In this document: piece by piece, positions 13,701 through 28,000 of the stretch
How positions within the stretch are numbered: the first letter of the stretch is position 1
Layout: each line of letters begins with the position of its first letter
Source of the DNA: Pardosa pseudoannulata
Taxonomy: Eukaryota; Arthropoda; Arachnida; Araneae; Lycosidae
Length of the DNA: 64,000 bases
Direction of reading: 5' to 3'
Assembly (NCBI GenBank): GCA_032207245.1
Contig: CM063499.1
Location: 29,406,731-29,470,730, forward strand
Made by a program: the position numbers and the translations under genes
Notes under the pieces: generated by a model
The model's database searches: none
Told to the model about the DNA's origin: nothing
The model's input: the letters and a program-made list of their open reading frames with translations, nothing else

Positions 13701-16700
13701 GAAAAATATTTCTGCCATTGGAGTGAATAACCTGCATAATTGACAGAAAATTACTTAATTTTGTTGAAATTACAAAAAAAGAAAACTATAAAAACTCTTG
13801 CTGTTCTGCTTTTTCACATTCTATTTTAAAAATCAATTTGCTCCACGATAGCATTAATTTTTCTGTTAGCTCCTCCCTAGAATATTGATAATTTTTGTTC
13901 CAACTGCTTTTTAATTAATTTTTCCTTTTGAGCTTCAATTGATTTGTTTTCCTTTTAAATTTTAACAGGCAAAATTCATTAATTTAAAACTTTATTTTTC
14001 AGAAAATTGTATGATTAAATATATATATATATATATATAAATATTACAATTTTTCTAACATTTCTAGAACTGCCAAGTTCCCTTACAATTCAAAGCTTTT
14101 GCGATTTTTTTTCCCCATTTTGCTGGACAACTGCTGGGATTAATTTTTATGAATTATTGTCTTTAAAATTAACAAATTCATTGAAACACTTGTCAAATAT
14201 ACAATTGGTAAAAAAAGAATTCACCTGAATGTGCCACGTTCCACATCTTGTCCACTTAGCCTAACATGGATACCATCCTTTAGCAATGAGCCAAATGCCA
14301 ATGCTTCAGCTAGAGCCCAATCCACAACACGATGATCAACCATTTCCATGCGAGACTTCAAGATACGTTTGATACCAGGGTGTGTTTTAAAGTTACCAGG
14401 AGGAGGAGAGCTGAATGCAACTCCAATATGTTTCAGAATATCCTCAGCAACACCAGTAGGTTCACATTTGTGCATGCTTTTCTGACCGAAGAAACCTTTG
14501 AATACAGCACAAAATAAGCGGGGAAAAAGAAATATATACAACTATAAAAAATTTACAATATTACACACATATACAAACACAAAAATGATAAATACTTATT
14601 TAGTTCTCTTCATTTATGCATAAATAAAAAAAAAAATGGAATATAGAAGAATAAGTTTGCTTTGCACATCATACAAAGTGTTTTCTAATATTCTTTACAA
14701 CAGATTGGTTGGCTATACAGAGAACATAATTGGAGATTACCAGTCTGGTTTTCGTAGAGACAGATCAACAACTGAACAAATCTTTAATATGAGATAAATA
14801 TTGGAGAAGACCCAGGAATTTGGAGTTGACACTCACCATTTATTTATTGATTTTAAAACAGCATATGATTCAATAAATCGGAATACAATTCTGAATGCTA
14901 TGAAAGAATTTAACATTTCTGAAAAGCTTGTTAATCTGGTAGCTTTGACTTTAACACAGACCAATGCAAGAATTAAGGTACAAAACAGCTTATCAGAACC
15001 TACTGCTATCATGAATGGTCTAAGACAAGGGGATGCCCTGGCCTGTCTTCTCTTTAACCTTGCACTGGAGAAAATAGTTAGAGATGCAAATTTAAATTCC
15101 AGAGGAATCATTTTCAACAAATCTGTACAATTGCTTGCATATGCAGATGATATTGATGTTATAGCCGGACATTAGATGCACTAAAACAAGCATTTATTTC
15201 TTTGGAAACTGAGGCCAAAAAAGATGAATTTGAGCATTAGTGGAACTAAAACCAAATACATGCCTTGTTTAAAATCAGAATACAATCACTCCTTCTTAAA
15301 AATAGGCGGTTATAGATTTGAGACTGTAAAGCAGTTTATATACCTAGGTTCGGAAATTAATACACAAAATAATATATCTGTTGAAATTCATAGCAGAATT
15401 ACTGCTGCCAATCGATGTTTTTTGGATTAAAGAAATATTTAAAGTCTAAGTACATTAAAAGATTGACTAAAATAATATTGTATAAATGCCTAATAAGACC
15501 TGTTTTGACTTACTCAGCTGAAACCTGGGCATTGACAGAAAGAGACAAGGAAACCCTAGCAGTTTTTGAGAGAAAAATATTGAGAAGTATTTTTGGGGGA
15601 ATTAATGTAAATGGTATATGGAGAAGAAGAACAAATATTGAATTATACAGAACATATAAAAACCCAGATATAATTAATTTTATTAGCTTACAAAGATTAA
15701 AATGGGCCGGACACCTAGTTCGACTTAATGACAATAGATCCACAAAAAAAGTTTTTACAGCCAAACCAATAGGAACCCGAATGAGAGGACGACCAAAACT
15801 TAGATGGTTAGACTGCATTGAGAAAGACATAAGATCCTTGAAAATTTCAAATTGGAAATCCAGAGCCAAAGATAGGACTGCCTGGTATGGAATTCTAGAG
15901 AAGGCTAAGGCCCATCCTGGGCTGTCATGCCACTGAGGAAGGAAGGGAAAAAAAAATGGAATGCATTCACACTAAAAGTAACTTTTTGAAAGCAATTCAC
16001 TGACCTTTCCATGGTGAATCAAGCCAGTCTGTATTATACATTCTGATATCCTTTTCAGCATTTGTATAAGCTTCTTGAAGAATAGCCTCATATCTAGCTT
16101 CTTCCTCCTAATTAAAAAAAGGGTATGCAATAATACAAGTAAAAAGTCATACTTTCTATGTTCTAAATAGTTTTACGAAATTCTGTTTATCAACTATCCC
16201 ACTCACTTCAATTTCTTTTTCTGTAACCATTCCTTCTTCAACGAGATGTCGACTGTAAAGTTCCAAAACAGGCAGCTGTTTTCTGATTTTGGTGTACATG
16301 AGTGGTTGGGTAAACATAGGTTCATCAATTTCATTGTGTCCATTACGACGATAACACACCTGTATTTTATATCTCAAATTAGAATGAAGATAATTGAAAA
16401 CAAAACAGAACAATGAATAAGGACAGCAAATTCTAAACTTGTTTTGTTCAAGAGATCTAACAAAGCCTTTTTAAAGATACGCAATTATCTTTCACAGATA
16501 ATTGCTTATTCTGATGACAACTTTACCCTTTAAACAATAAAACCTCTAATAACTATCCATTCATATTTATAGTTCTCTACAAAATTGTTTCAAGAATTTT
16601 TCTGTTTTTCATATATTGGAGAGTACAGGATGAGGCTATCCAACCCTTTTTTTCCCCATTCTTTGAATTAGAGCAGTCAAAATCCTCATTAGCCTCAGCC

Positions 16701-19042
16701 ATGCTTTTTTTACATGTGAAGTGGATATATTACAGTCAAAATTTCTCACCCGATAAAATCTTATGGGGTATATATTTATAAATGAAACAACTAAGTGATG
16801 CAATTGTTTCTTAAACTTCAATGACAGTGAAAAAAATATCAAAGTAATTTAAGATATGCAATTAATATTAAAATAAATTTAGAAAAGTGATAATTTTCTT
16901 ACCTTAAAAGAAAATGATATTCTTTAAAGTTTAATTAAATGTACAGCTACTTTTAAAAAAAAATTGAAGTTTTAATTTTTTGGCATAGTGATTGCTCTTT
17001 TCAAAATTAAAAAATTCCCAATAAGTTTAGGAAAATTTCCTGATTTTTGTCAAATTTTGATATTTTCCCACACTTTCCAGACAGTAAAGCACCCTGACAA
17101 TTTCCTGGTTTTACTTGATGTATAAAACCACCTTGATTTTTAGTTGTTAAAATTTAAAATGCTGATAGTATATTAAGTTAATAGCTCTTTATTACTTATT
17201 TTAGATTAACTCATTCAGGACTACCTAAAAGAAAAAGAAAGGCTTCCACAGGCCTGCATAATTTTCTCTGTTAAGCCTAATTTAATTTTATAAATTCATT
17301 TCTAATTAATGTGTTGAAATTTTTAGTTTATTCCTGATAGTATCTGTAATTACAGAAAAAAAAGAGAAAGAGCTTTGTTACTAACAACCAGAAAAATGGA
17401 CATTTTATTAAAACTTAAACAAATTCTCAATAAAATTATATGACATTGATAAAAAATATAAATTGGATGAATTGAATAAATATAATTCCGATATGCGAGC
17501 TTTTATATTTCTTTACCCTTCTGTTGCATTTAAATTATTTTCACCATTAATCATATTAAATATTTCATTGCCATCTGAATAATCAGAATCACTGTCACTA
17601 AAATTAGCAAAATTACTTTCCTCCATTTCACTATTCGATTAATCAATCAATTAAATAATTTTAGTCTCAACCTAAATATTTAATTCTTTTTGCCATGATA
17701 GCTAAGATAAAATTGACCCAAAATATACAAAAAATTGAGTAAATTCCAAATGACAATTCTACTACCATATTTAACTGTAATAAACATTCTCTCTTTTCCC
17801 CTTTTGTCAAAATATAAACACCCAGTGCTCAATAAATCAAAGCCCTTGGGAGGATCACCATTTTTCTTCTATCCCCCCCCAAAAAAAATGACCGGAAATG
17901 TTGATTTTAATAGAATACTCGCTCTGTAGCTGAAACACAAAACATAAGCAATAATGAAAGAAAGTTTGACAACAAGCCTTTTTAATTTATTAAAAAACAA
18001 TTTTTTTGTGCTTTTTTTAATTTAAACTACCATAGTAGAAATTTTCAACCCAAGAAGATATTTCCAAACCTGGAAGGTTAATTGAAAATAAAAACTGGAA
18101 TTTCAAGGTACCCAGGAGCCCAATTATCCATGGGATAAGAAAGAAAATTCTGCAAACTACATTTTAAGTTCATTAAATTGTTTGTATGAAAAAACAGGGA
18201 CATTACCAAATCGACAACAACATCTTTGCCAAATTTAGCTCTGTATTCAGCAGCAACATTTGAAACGTGAACAACAGCTTCAGGATCATCTGCATTTACA
18301 TGGAAGATTGGAGCATTCACTACTCTGGCAACATCAGTGCAATAAGGAGAGGATCGAGAACGACGTGGATCTGTTGTGAATCCAATCTAAGAAAAACAAT
18401 AATGAGTCAATGTGAGATAACTGAATCATACCAACAAAATGCAAATAAAATTTTATTCTGTGATTCATAAATAGGCTGGTTATAATAAGTATAAAAAAAA
18501 ATAATAAAAATAGCGTAAAAGCATAAATAATAGACATTTTCAACATTTTACTATAGGTGCCACAGAATAATCATCTTATAAATGGTTACTTTAATTGCGT
18601 AAAATGACAAAAATTCAAATAAATATTTTTTTCATAAAACAATAAAAATTACCTCATAAACTTATCATTTATAATAGCTTCAATAGAAATTTTATAAATA
18701 TTATAAACTTTTTTTTTAATTGATTGACATCTATTAGTCTAAAATATAAATAAAAAATGTTTCTTAAAATATGTTCCTACTCATTAAACCTTTTGGTTTA
18801 AAAGTCTGGTAGGCCGCATAACAGAACAGGGTTTCCACTCTTTTTCCCAATCAAAAATGACTTTTTAAGGACTTTCTAAGGACCAAAGTAACTTTTATAA
18901 GGACCTACTTGAAATACATGACATAACGGCATAAACACTATCTCCTGAGGTACCTATTTTAATAGTTTTTTTAATGCTCAAAATTTAAAATAAATTGTGA
19001 ATGAAAACAATATTATAAACAGTACTTTCTGAGGGTTAAATG

Positions 19043-19083
<41 letters not shown>

Positions 19084-22000
19084 AGCTGATTAAACTTCCA
19101 TAAGTAACTGAAATATCTACAAACCCCATCCTCGTTTAATTAAAATCAGCAGGACTGTTAGCTATTAGGAAAGGGCAGCTGACTTTATACTTTAAACCTT
19201 TTATGTATACGAAAGATTATATATTTGTCATATAAGGAAACTGATAGGAAATCACATGACGACTGCAGATCTTGTCGATGGAGAAATTGATTGCGTTCAA
19301 ATTTAAAAATTAAGGAGTTTTTAAGGACCTTTGACAAAAATTAAGTAGTTTTAAGGGCCTTTAAAAATGAAAGCTAAAATTAAGGAGTTCTTAAGGACTT
19401 TTAAGGACTGTGGGAACCGTGCAGAAGTTGGGAGATTATTTTAGATTCATACAGAATGCTCTACGTTCTTTAATTTTCTTTCAAAGTAAACAAAAAGGAG
19501 TATGGGAAAACAATTCCTAATTGTATTTCCCTATAAATCTAGAGTTGGTTATCCCTGGAATTTCAGGGTTTATCAAGAGCATAAATACTCATGTAGTGTA
19601 TTACATCCTAAATTAGCCAACCCTCATTCCTGTGATACAAGAGCATTAGTGCCAATTCCTTAGACTAATCTTCAGAGAATGAAGTTCCAAAGTTATGTAG
19701 TAAATGCTCCCCTAGAAAATATATAAACAGACCTGAAGGATCTGAGGAACACAGGTTGAGAAAACGCCATTTTAGTAGATAACTTTATAAACCATCTCTA
19801 ATTAAAATTAAATAGATAATAAACAAATGACAGGGACTCACCTGGTTATTAACAACAATGTGGATAGTTCCATGAGTGGAATAATCTGGAAGGTCACTCA
19901 AATGAAAGGTTTCATAGACAACTCCTTGCCCTGAAAAGGCAGCATCACCATGAAGGAGGATGCTCATAACCTTTATTAAAAAAAAAAAAAAATTTATTGA
20001 AGTTTAATTTACTGTATTTCTAGGAGAAAAAATGCTCTTTTGACAAATTTGATCAGGGTGTCCTGGGGGAAATGATGTAGAAATTCCTCAATACAATTTT
20101 ACACTATTTAATACACATTTCTTTCAATTCTTTTAAAAATCTAGTTTTAGATAAATTTATATTAAAATAAAGTTATAAACTTTAATATAAACAAACAAAA
20201 TCTCAATGCATATAAAACTTAATAGTTTTTTCTGTCTTTGGGGTTGTTCAGAATAGTCTTTATGAAGAACAAAGGATTAATCAATTTTTTAAAATATGTA
20301 TTAAAAAAAACTACAAGTCTTGCAGTTTTATTTTTTTTACATTTTATATAAATTTAAACAATGCAGCATAATATATTTATAAAAATTGTACATTATTATT
20401 TTAAAGATTCAATTTGTTGATGATAGCATAATTTTTCTATTAACTTCTTTGATTATTTAAAAATTTTTTTTGATTGAATTGCTTTTGTATTAACATTAAT
20501 TTTTTTTCTTTTTAGCTTCAGTTGCCTCATTTTCTTAAGCTATTTTTCTTCCCGTATTCCAGTGAATAAGCATTTAAAAAGTTTTTTTTTAAATCTCTTT
20601 TGATAGGCAGAATTTGTTATTTTTCAAACATTTGCAAGAATTCTGATTTTTAAAAAAAAGTTAATATTTTTTCCTAATATTTTTAGAATTTCAAAATTGC
20701 CACCAATTGGTTATAATTCTTGGTTTTCCCTGGTTGCTGGATATCCTCAAAATGATACGATAAAATAATTCCAATGAAATAATTTAGGTATTTTACAATA
20801 CCTTCACAAACAGCCATGATAATTAATTCAAATAGAAAATATTCTTTAAGCAAAATGAGATGTCCACAATAAATTGATTTTCTATTGCTGAAATGCAAAT
20901 AAACAATAGTGCATACAAATATGTAATAAACTAGTCCATTTTAATAGATAAAAACACCCTGAGAGAATCTATTAACTGATATCATGTTTCTGAATGATAA
21001 TTCGACAGATATATTTGAAAATGTAAAAATTAAGTACTTTTTTTCCTTGGGTATCTCCACGATAAAATTGCTCTGCTCTTGTTTTGCCCTGTACGACTGG
21101 ATCCACAGCTAGAAAATGATAGGCAGAAAGAAAAAATAAATATGTAATCAAAAACACATATTTCTCATATAACCTTATAACAAGATTAATTTATTTTTTA
21201 CTTATTTTACACAAGCAGGTGCATGTTGTCTTTTGACAAAACAGTTTCCTTTCTGTTACAAATGTAAGATTTTTCCTAATACTAGTCGTAAGAAGGAAGT
21301 ACCGTAACTTTGCACGTATAGTCTACATTACATAGTCTGTAGGAATGACATTTTATTTAAAAAATTTCATAAAGTATAAGATAGTCTGCACCACTAGATA
21401 ATCTACATACTATACATGCAAATATAGGTATTTTAATGACAATATTAAATTATTTTAAAAACAAAAAAACTAAGTACAGTTGAGTGCCAAAATGTCTAAA
21501 CATTTAGTATTTTTTTTTTAAAGTTAATCTTATGTATTACTCGGTTTTCCAGTATTCCAGTACGGAAAACAGCGGCCTGCATTTCTCTGTTCGAGAACCC
21601 AGCAACATAAATCGTCCTCTAATGCAGGCCATTGTGTTTTTTCATGACGATTAGATCTAGTATCGATTTGTTCTGTTCTACGGATTTTTTTTTTCATGGT
21701 CTACTACCGATATGATACAATGATGTTTCTTAGCATCTCGTGAATTGTGCTTTTGTTTACATTTGATCATCAACTGTTCGTGCGACATGCTTTTCCGTCT
21801 TCTTCCGATTTTGATGATTTGAGCAATGGACAATCAGTAGATAGTCTGCAGCTGAAGAAATTTGCTTTTTAAACACAGATAGTCAACAAACTACATGTGC
21901 AAAATTACGGTATACATATTGGAAGTAAATCAAGACTTTCTAGCAACAAATTGAATACAAAGAAAAATACAAATGAGCACAAAGAAAATAGTTAATAGTG

Positions 22001-25000
22001 GTGGCTAATCCAATTTTAAATATTGTAAAATAAACATAAAAACTTTAATAATATACATATTTTTTTATGCAAAAGTCTAGATTCTGCAAAAAACTAGATT
22101 TGAGTCTTACTGTATAAGTAACTCAAAAACATATGGAATTTCTTTATTAGTTGTCAAATTTTATTTAAGATTTTTTAGAAAAAAATTGAGGTTAGTGTGT
22201 TCTTTTTACTCCTTTTTTTTCACTGTAAATTCTTTTTTTAAACTGAAGTTATGCAATTTTTTAACATATTTAATGTAATTGTTATCTTCCTTAAAAAAAA
22301 AAAAATTGTATTTAACAATAATAAAACACTTATAATCTTTATTTGTCCTTTAGAGTTCTTTTTTTTGAACATTTTATATGATAAATTATTCTGGTTTGAT
22401 ATTTAAAAAGCCTAAAAATACTTTTTGGAACATTAATGAAAAAATTATATGTAGTAAACATACTTTCAAATTTTATTCATATTAACAACACCATGATACA
22501 CCATTGGATTTACATCAAATGATTTTACAACTGAAGAAAAAACAAGACGGTTCCTCAGAACCACAATTGCTCAAAATTTCAAAAAGGATGCAATAAGCAC
22601 ATATCTATTGTATATATTTATTGTCTGAGATAATAGATATATTACATGACATTAATAAAATTAAACAAGAAACTAAGCATATTCTGTTTCATCTAAATAA
22701 TTTGTTAAACTTTTTGGAAGTTTTGAATAATCTGCATTTTGAGTAAGAAAAGATATGCAAGGAAAATATCTGCATATTTTGAATCAATATATAAAAATTA
22801 GACTTTATGTATCCTTTTCCTGTTTAATTAAGAAATCGAAATTTTGCTTTCTAGATAAGGTTTTTAATCTATTATCAACACACACATTTAAAATGTGTGT
22901 ATTTTATACAGAACACACTTATAATTACGACAATATAATGATATATGAATTTGGATAGGCTGATATATTCAAAATATTGATATTTGTGAGCAACATTTCA
23001 CATTAATGATATTTAGATACTTTCCAACACTAATGAAAACTAATTAATCCAGCACTCATCCTGATTACAAATAGTTAGAACTATTATCAAACTCTCTTTT
23101 TTTTTGGGGGGGGGGGGAAGCATCAAATTATTCTTTAAAGATGCATAAAATACATCCCCATTTTACCTTTAAGCTTATGGTTTTAAATAACTCATTGATT
23201 AGAGCAAAATAATTGAGCAAAAGGTATATACATAACATAATTACTAAAATAAAATTTTAAAATGCTAGAAAAATATTTGTCAACATGCAAAAGCATGTAG
23301 TAACATGTACATGAAAGAAGCACAATACGGTACAAAATTCCGGTCAAAACTGATATTCAAATTCAAAATATGGCAAACACTTTTTTTGGGAAGGGGGGGG
23401 AGGGGTGAACAAACAGAATAATACAAATGACTTTTGTGCTGTATATGACATCATTGTAACAACCTGTTGTAAAGTTTGGGCATGCACACTCACCAAAAGA
23501 TTAAAAAGAGATTGAAGATACATAAATATTTATTTATTACTGATTCAAAATTAAATAAAAACTTTACCTTCCAGATGTGACGGATTGGCAACTACAGCCA
23601 ACTTGATGTTTTTGTTAGTTACACGGTTCAGTCTTTCGTGACACATACCCAAATGATACTTGACATCACCAGAGCCCTACGAAAATACACAAACTTTAAC
23701 AACAATCAAAATATCTGTAAAAATATGCTCCAAAAGAAAGGCACTTGGACACAAACAGGTGTGCCGACTAGGACAATGGGTTACCCATCAGTTAACATAC
23801 TGTGAATGATCTATATTAACAATCTGACTTTTGAGTGTCTTTGATATTGGAGATTGTTATGAGAAACATAATATTAATTTTCAGTGTATCTAAAATAATA
23901 ACCAGCATTCAATATCTAAGTTGGAAAAGATCAGACCTAGAGATTAAAGAGAGGGACCTATTTATTTGAGACCTAACTGAGACAACATATACAGTATTTT
24001 CCAAGAGGAAATTTTCTTTTGGAAGCAGTTTTGATTCAATAGTTTTGTTTATATTTGAATAAATTGTTACATTTGCTTGTTCAAAATCATGTCTGTCCTC
24101 TTTCTTTATATATGTATTATAAGAACCCACTGTGTCACACTTGCATGTTTTAAGGGAGTAAAAGAAACTCCATCAATATTTTCAAAATCATAATTAATAA
24201 TAAGTTTTTAAACGGTTTTTAATAATTTCTGCATAATTTTCTAGCATATAAAAACTTTTTAAATATTTCAAGCCATCTACCCAATTACGCTCTTAAAAGA
24301 GATTTTTTTTTTTAAATTATGCTAACTGCTTCTATGAAAATCATTTTCATATTTCTGAAAAAACTTTTGAAATATTTCTAAACAAAACCCTTTTTGAGAT
24401 AGCACCCAAGAAACTTCAAAAGTAATTACACATAATTCATTCTACATAATCATCAAAACTTTTAATATAAAAAAGTAAATGAATTTCATTCATTTTTTAA
24501 TTCATGTAAAATAAAAAAAATTCTAGATTTTGTAAAGGGTTCTAAAAAGTGTATAAGAGAATATGGGAATATTTCATATACAAGACAACTAAAATTAGTC
24601 ACCTAAAATATTTTTTGCAATCCCCCCCCATTTAATGACATCTGTAAGGAGGCATCTGGGTTTAAACACTGAAAGAAAAACTAGATTTATTCCTGACTAA
24701 AAAGTGTCTAAATTATACTTTAACTCAATGCAGACATAGTCATTGGATAAAAAAATGTTCACTAGCAAAAAAGGATCAACATTAATAAATGTTCTGTTGT
24801 AGACAGAAAATTACAATTACTGTCAGAAACAAAATTGTTTCTGTGTATACAATTCTTCATATTAATTTATTTACAAATGAGAAAAATATCCTGTAATTTT
24901 ACAAGTCCTTTAAATCTAGGTACGTGTTCTACTAATTTCTATTAGCAACAGGGTTCTACACTATGGCAGTGATTCGGAACTGCTAAAATCTTATAATTTA

Positions 25001-28000
25001 AAGTAACATTCTAAAAAACTATAAATAAAATAAAATTTTAAAAATCTTCAAGCAATAAATTCAAAAGCTATTACAAACAAAACTGAGATGATAATAATAA
25101 CATACAAATTATATTTATATATATATATATATATATAATTTTTTTTGTAATTATTTGTATGAAGGACAAGAATAGGTACACATATTTATACACACATTTT
25201 ACCTTGGCAAAATTCAAAAGCACTGTAAGTTGGAAATAATAATAATAAAGCCAAATAATTTCCAGAAAAAAATAACTTAAAGACAAAAAAGAATTTTTTT
25301 AAATAGTGCATTATTTCTTCCCCAATGTAATATTAAACAAAGTATTATTCTGATAAAATTTATTTATTTTGAAAATAAGCTTAAAACCCTGTACAATTTT
25401 GTTATACAAACAATAATACATTATAAACAGTTAGAAAAATAAAACATTTATTTTAACATCTACTAATACTAAATTAATAATAAAAATTAGTAACTGTAAT
25501 GCCATTATACCTCATCTGCAGGTTCTAAGCCACTAAACTGCGCAAAAATCTGTTCTAAAGGCTTACGACAAACATTAGCAAGCACATTCAGACGACCCCT
25601 AGAAATTAAAGTTAAAAGTGTTTTTTTAAAAAAAATACAGTAATAATTAAAGGCAATATAGTAATAAAAAAAAACTTGCAGTAGTCACTTTCTAAACTAT
25701 TACAGATTCAAAATTATATAACAAAAGCTCTTTTGTTTGAGCATAAACATACAGAATAAATGAAAATTAGTTACACATTTGAACACTATAAATTAAAATA
25801 AGCATACACTTTTTTTTACTATTTCCTACAAATTATAAAGTTTTTTTATTGATATTAATTCATTTACAATAATCTTACAAAATCAAATATAAAAAGTTAT
25901 TACTTTTCTAAAATGAGTTTAAAAGGTAATGGACACTTTTTAAATTTATACCATAGGTATGCATTTAATTCAAACTATTAAAACAAACTAGAATACAGGG
26001 CAGCCTTTAGTTTAAATTATATACATTGCCATTTATTTAAGAAGAAACAATCTATACTATCATATCCAATGCATTCATTGATGAAATGTATTCAAACTTA
26101 TTCTTAAATACAAATATTTCTTAAATTAAATTTAAGTAAATATAAAATATTTTAATAAGCGAAACTAAAACAAATTTACAGTGACACTTTAAGTAAAAAA
26201 AATTTTCCACCTTGTAAGCCCATAAATTAAGATGTAAGTCAAATCAGTTGTGATTTGAAAATATTTTTATTTACTTGGTGACATTTTTGGCTTCTCAGTG
26301 ACATATTTAAAAGTTACAAAGAAATTTTCTTTTCTCACTTCAGCTTGTATCTGGGTTTTGAACTTTCCGTAATTATTTGGACAAAAAATGTACTCTTTGT
26401 TTATACATGGATGGGCTTATATTCAGAAATATGCAGTAAGTTATTTCTGAGTTTCATGTTACGCTAATAATTCACAACAGTAAAAAAATAGATTTTTATC
26501 TTGAAGTTTTAAAAGCACAATAAATAGAGTATATTTTTCATACAATTGGACTAAACTTTACTGCAGAAATAAGCAAATAAATGAATAGCCCAAAATTATG
26601 TTTGCTAGAAAATGAATTTATTTATAACATGAAACAGTACCTGTGAGGCATTCCAATCACAATACTTTCAATTCCCAGTTCACTAGCACGGTCAATGACA
26701 GTCTTCATAGCAGGTATAAGGACTTCACAGCCCTCGAGACCAAAGCGTTTCTCGGAAACCCACTTTCGAGCTAAAAACTCCTCAAACCTGGAAAGAAATA
26801 ATTTATATTACTAAGTACAGATTATATATTTTTGCTACAAAACCCAATGTTTAAAAATGTTGAAAATTTAGAGTTTCTTTGAATAAAGATGCAATCTTTT
26901 CAAAACCAGTTATTTGTTATCCAATTTATCTTGCCAGGTTTAGATATAAATTCAAACTAAATATGTTAAAAATGGACTCAAATTTTTTTTACATTACTTT
27001 ACTGTAAGCGTGCTAGATTTTATGGAAAAAATACTACTATTACAAATTTCTTCTATGAATCATATGAATAAATTCCTTCCAAAAAGAACAATTACTAATA
27101 CACAAATTACAGCTAAATAATTTCATGAATAATTTTAGAGGTACACTGGTTCTGTAGCTTGTTTTAAAAGGCACTTGTGCATGTACATATTTGAACTCAT
27201 TTATAAATGCAAACAGAAAAATAATTTGTTTAGCAAAGTTTACTGAATGCATAAAAAATTTCATACAAACATTTTTGCACATAAAAAGTTTTACTTAAAA
27301 AAAATATTTTTACTTGGTTGAACGGATCAAACGGGCCATCAACAATCGCTTTTGCTCTTTAGAAAAAGTCATGATACCAGGTGTTTCAAATTTTTTTCGA
27401 ATCCAAGTACATTGTTCCTGGCTATTGATGAACATATATTCTATTCCAATATGACCACAATAAACATCCTATGAGAAAAAAGAAGCATTCAAAGTGAGAC
27501 AGTATAAAAATCTACGATAATTTTCTGGAACAAATACATGTATTCAAACATAACATTTTATGAAACTTAATGCTCTATTTTACAATAAAAAAAAAATTAC
27601 ATTTCCATAGAACTTTTCCAAAAATAGAACATTAATCACTAAACTGAACTTTTTAAAATTAATCCAAAAAAAATTATCACTTTTTACAATTATAGTTCCA
27701 AATGAAGTTTAGCTTCAAAAACAATTAACTTAAATTTAAATACCCATACATACAAAAAAAATTAGGTACAAAACATTTTATAGAAAAATTTCAAAAAGTT
27801 TTGATTATAACTGTCTGCTACTCATTCACACACATACACACACATAGAGAGAATAACTTTTCAGTGACAAACACAAATATATTCAGAAAAAAGGATTTAC
27901 TTGAAATAAAAACTTAATACATTTTCCTGCTTATACGTAGTCTTTGGCTGGTGGATTAGCAGCACAATGGTCTATTTTAAGCTACAAATGGTTTAATTAG

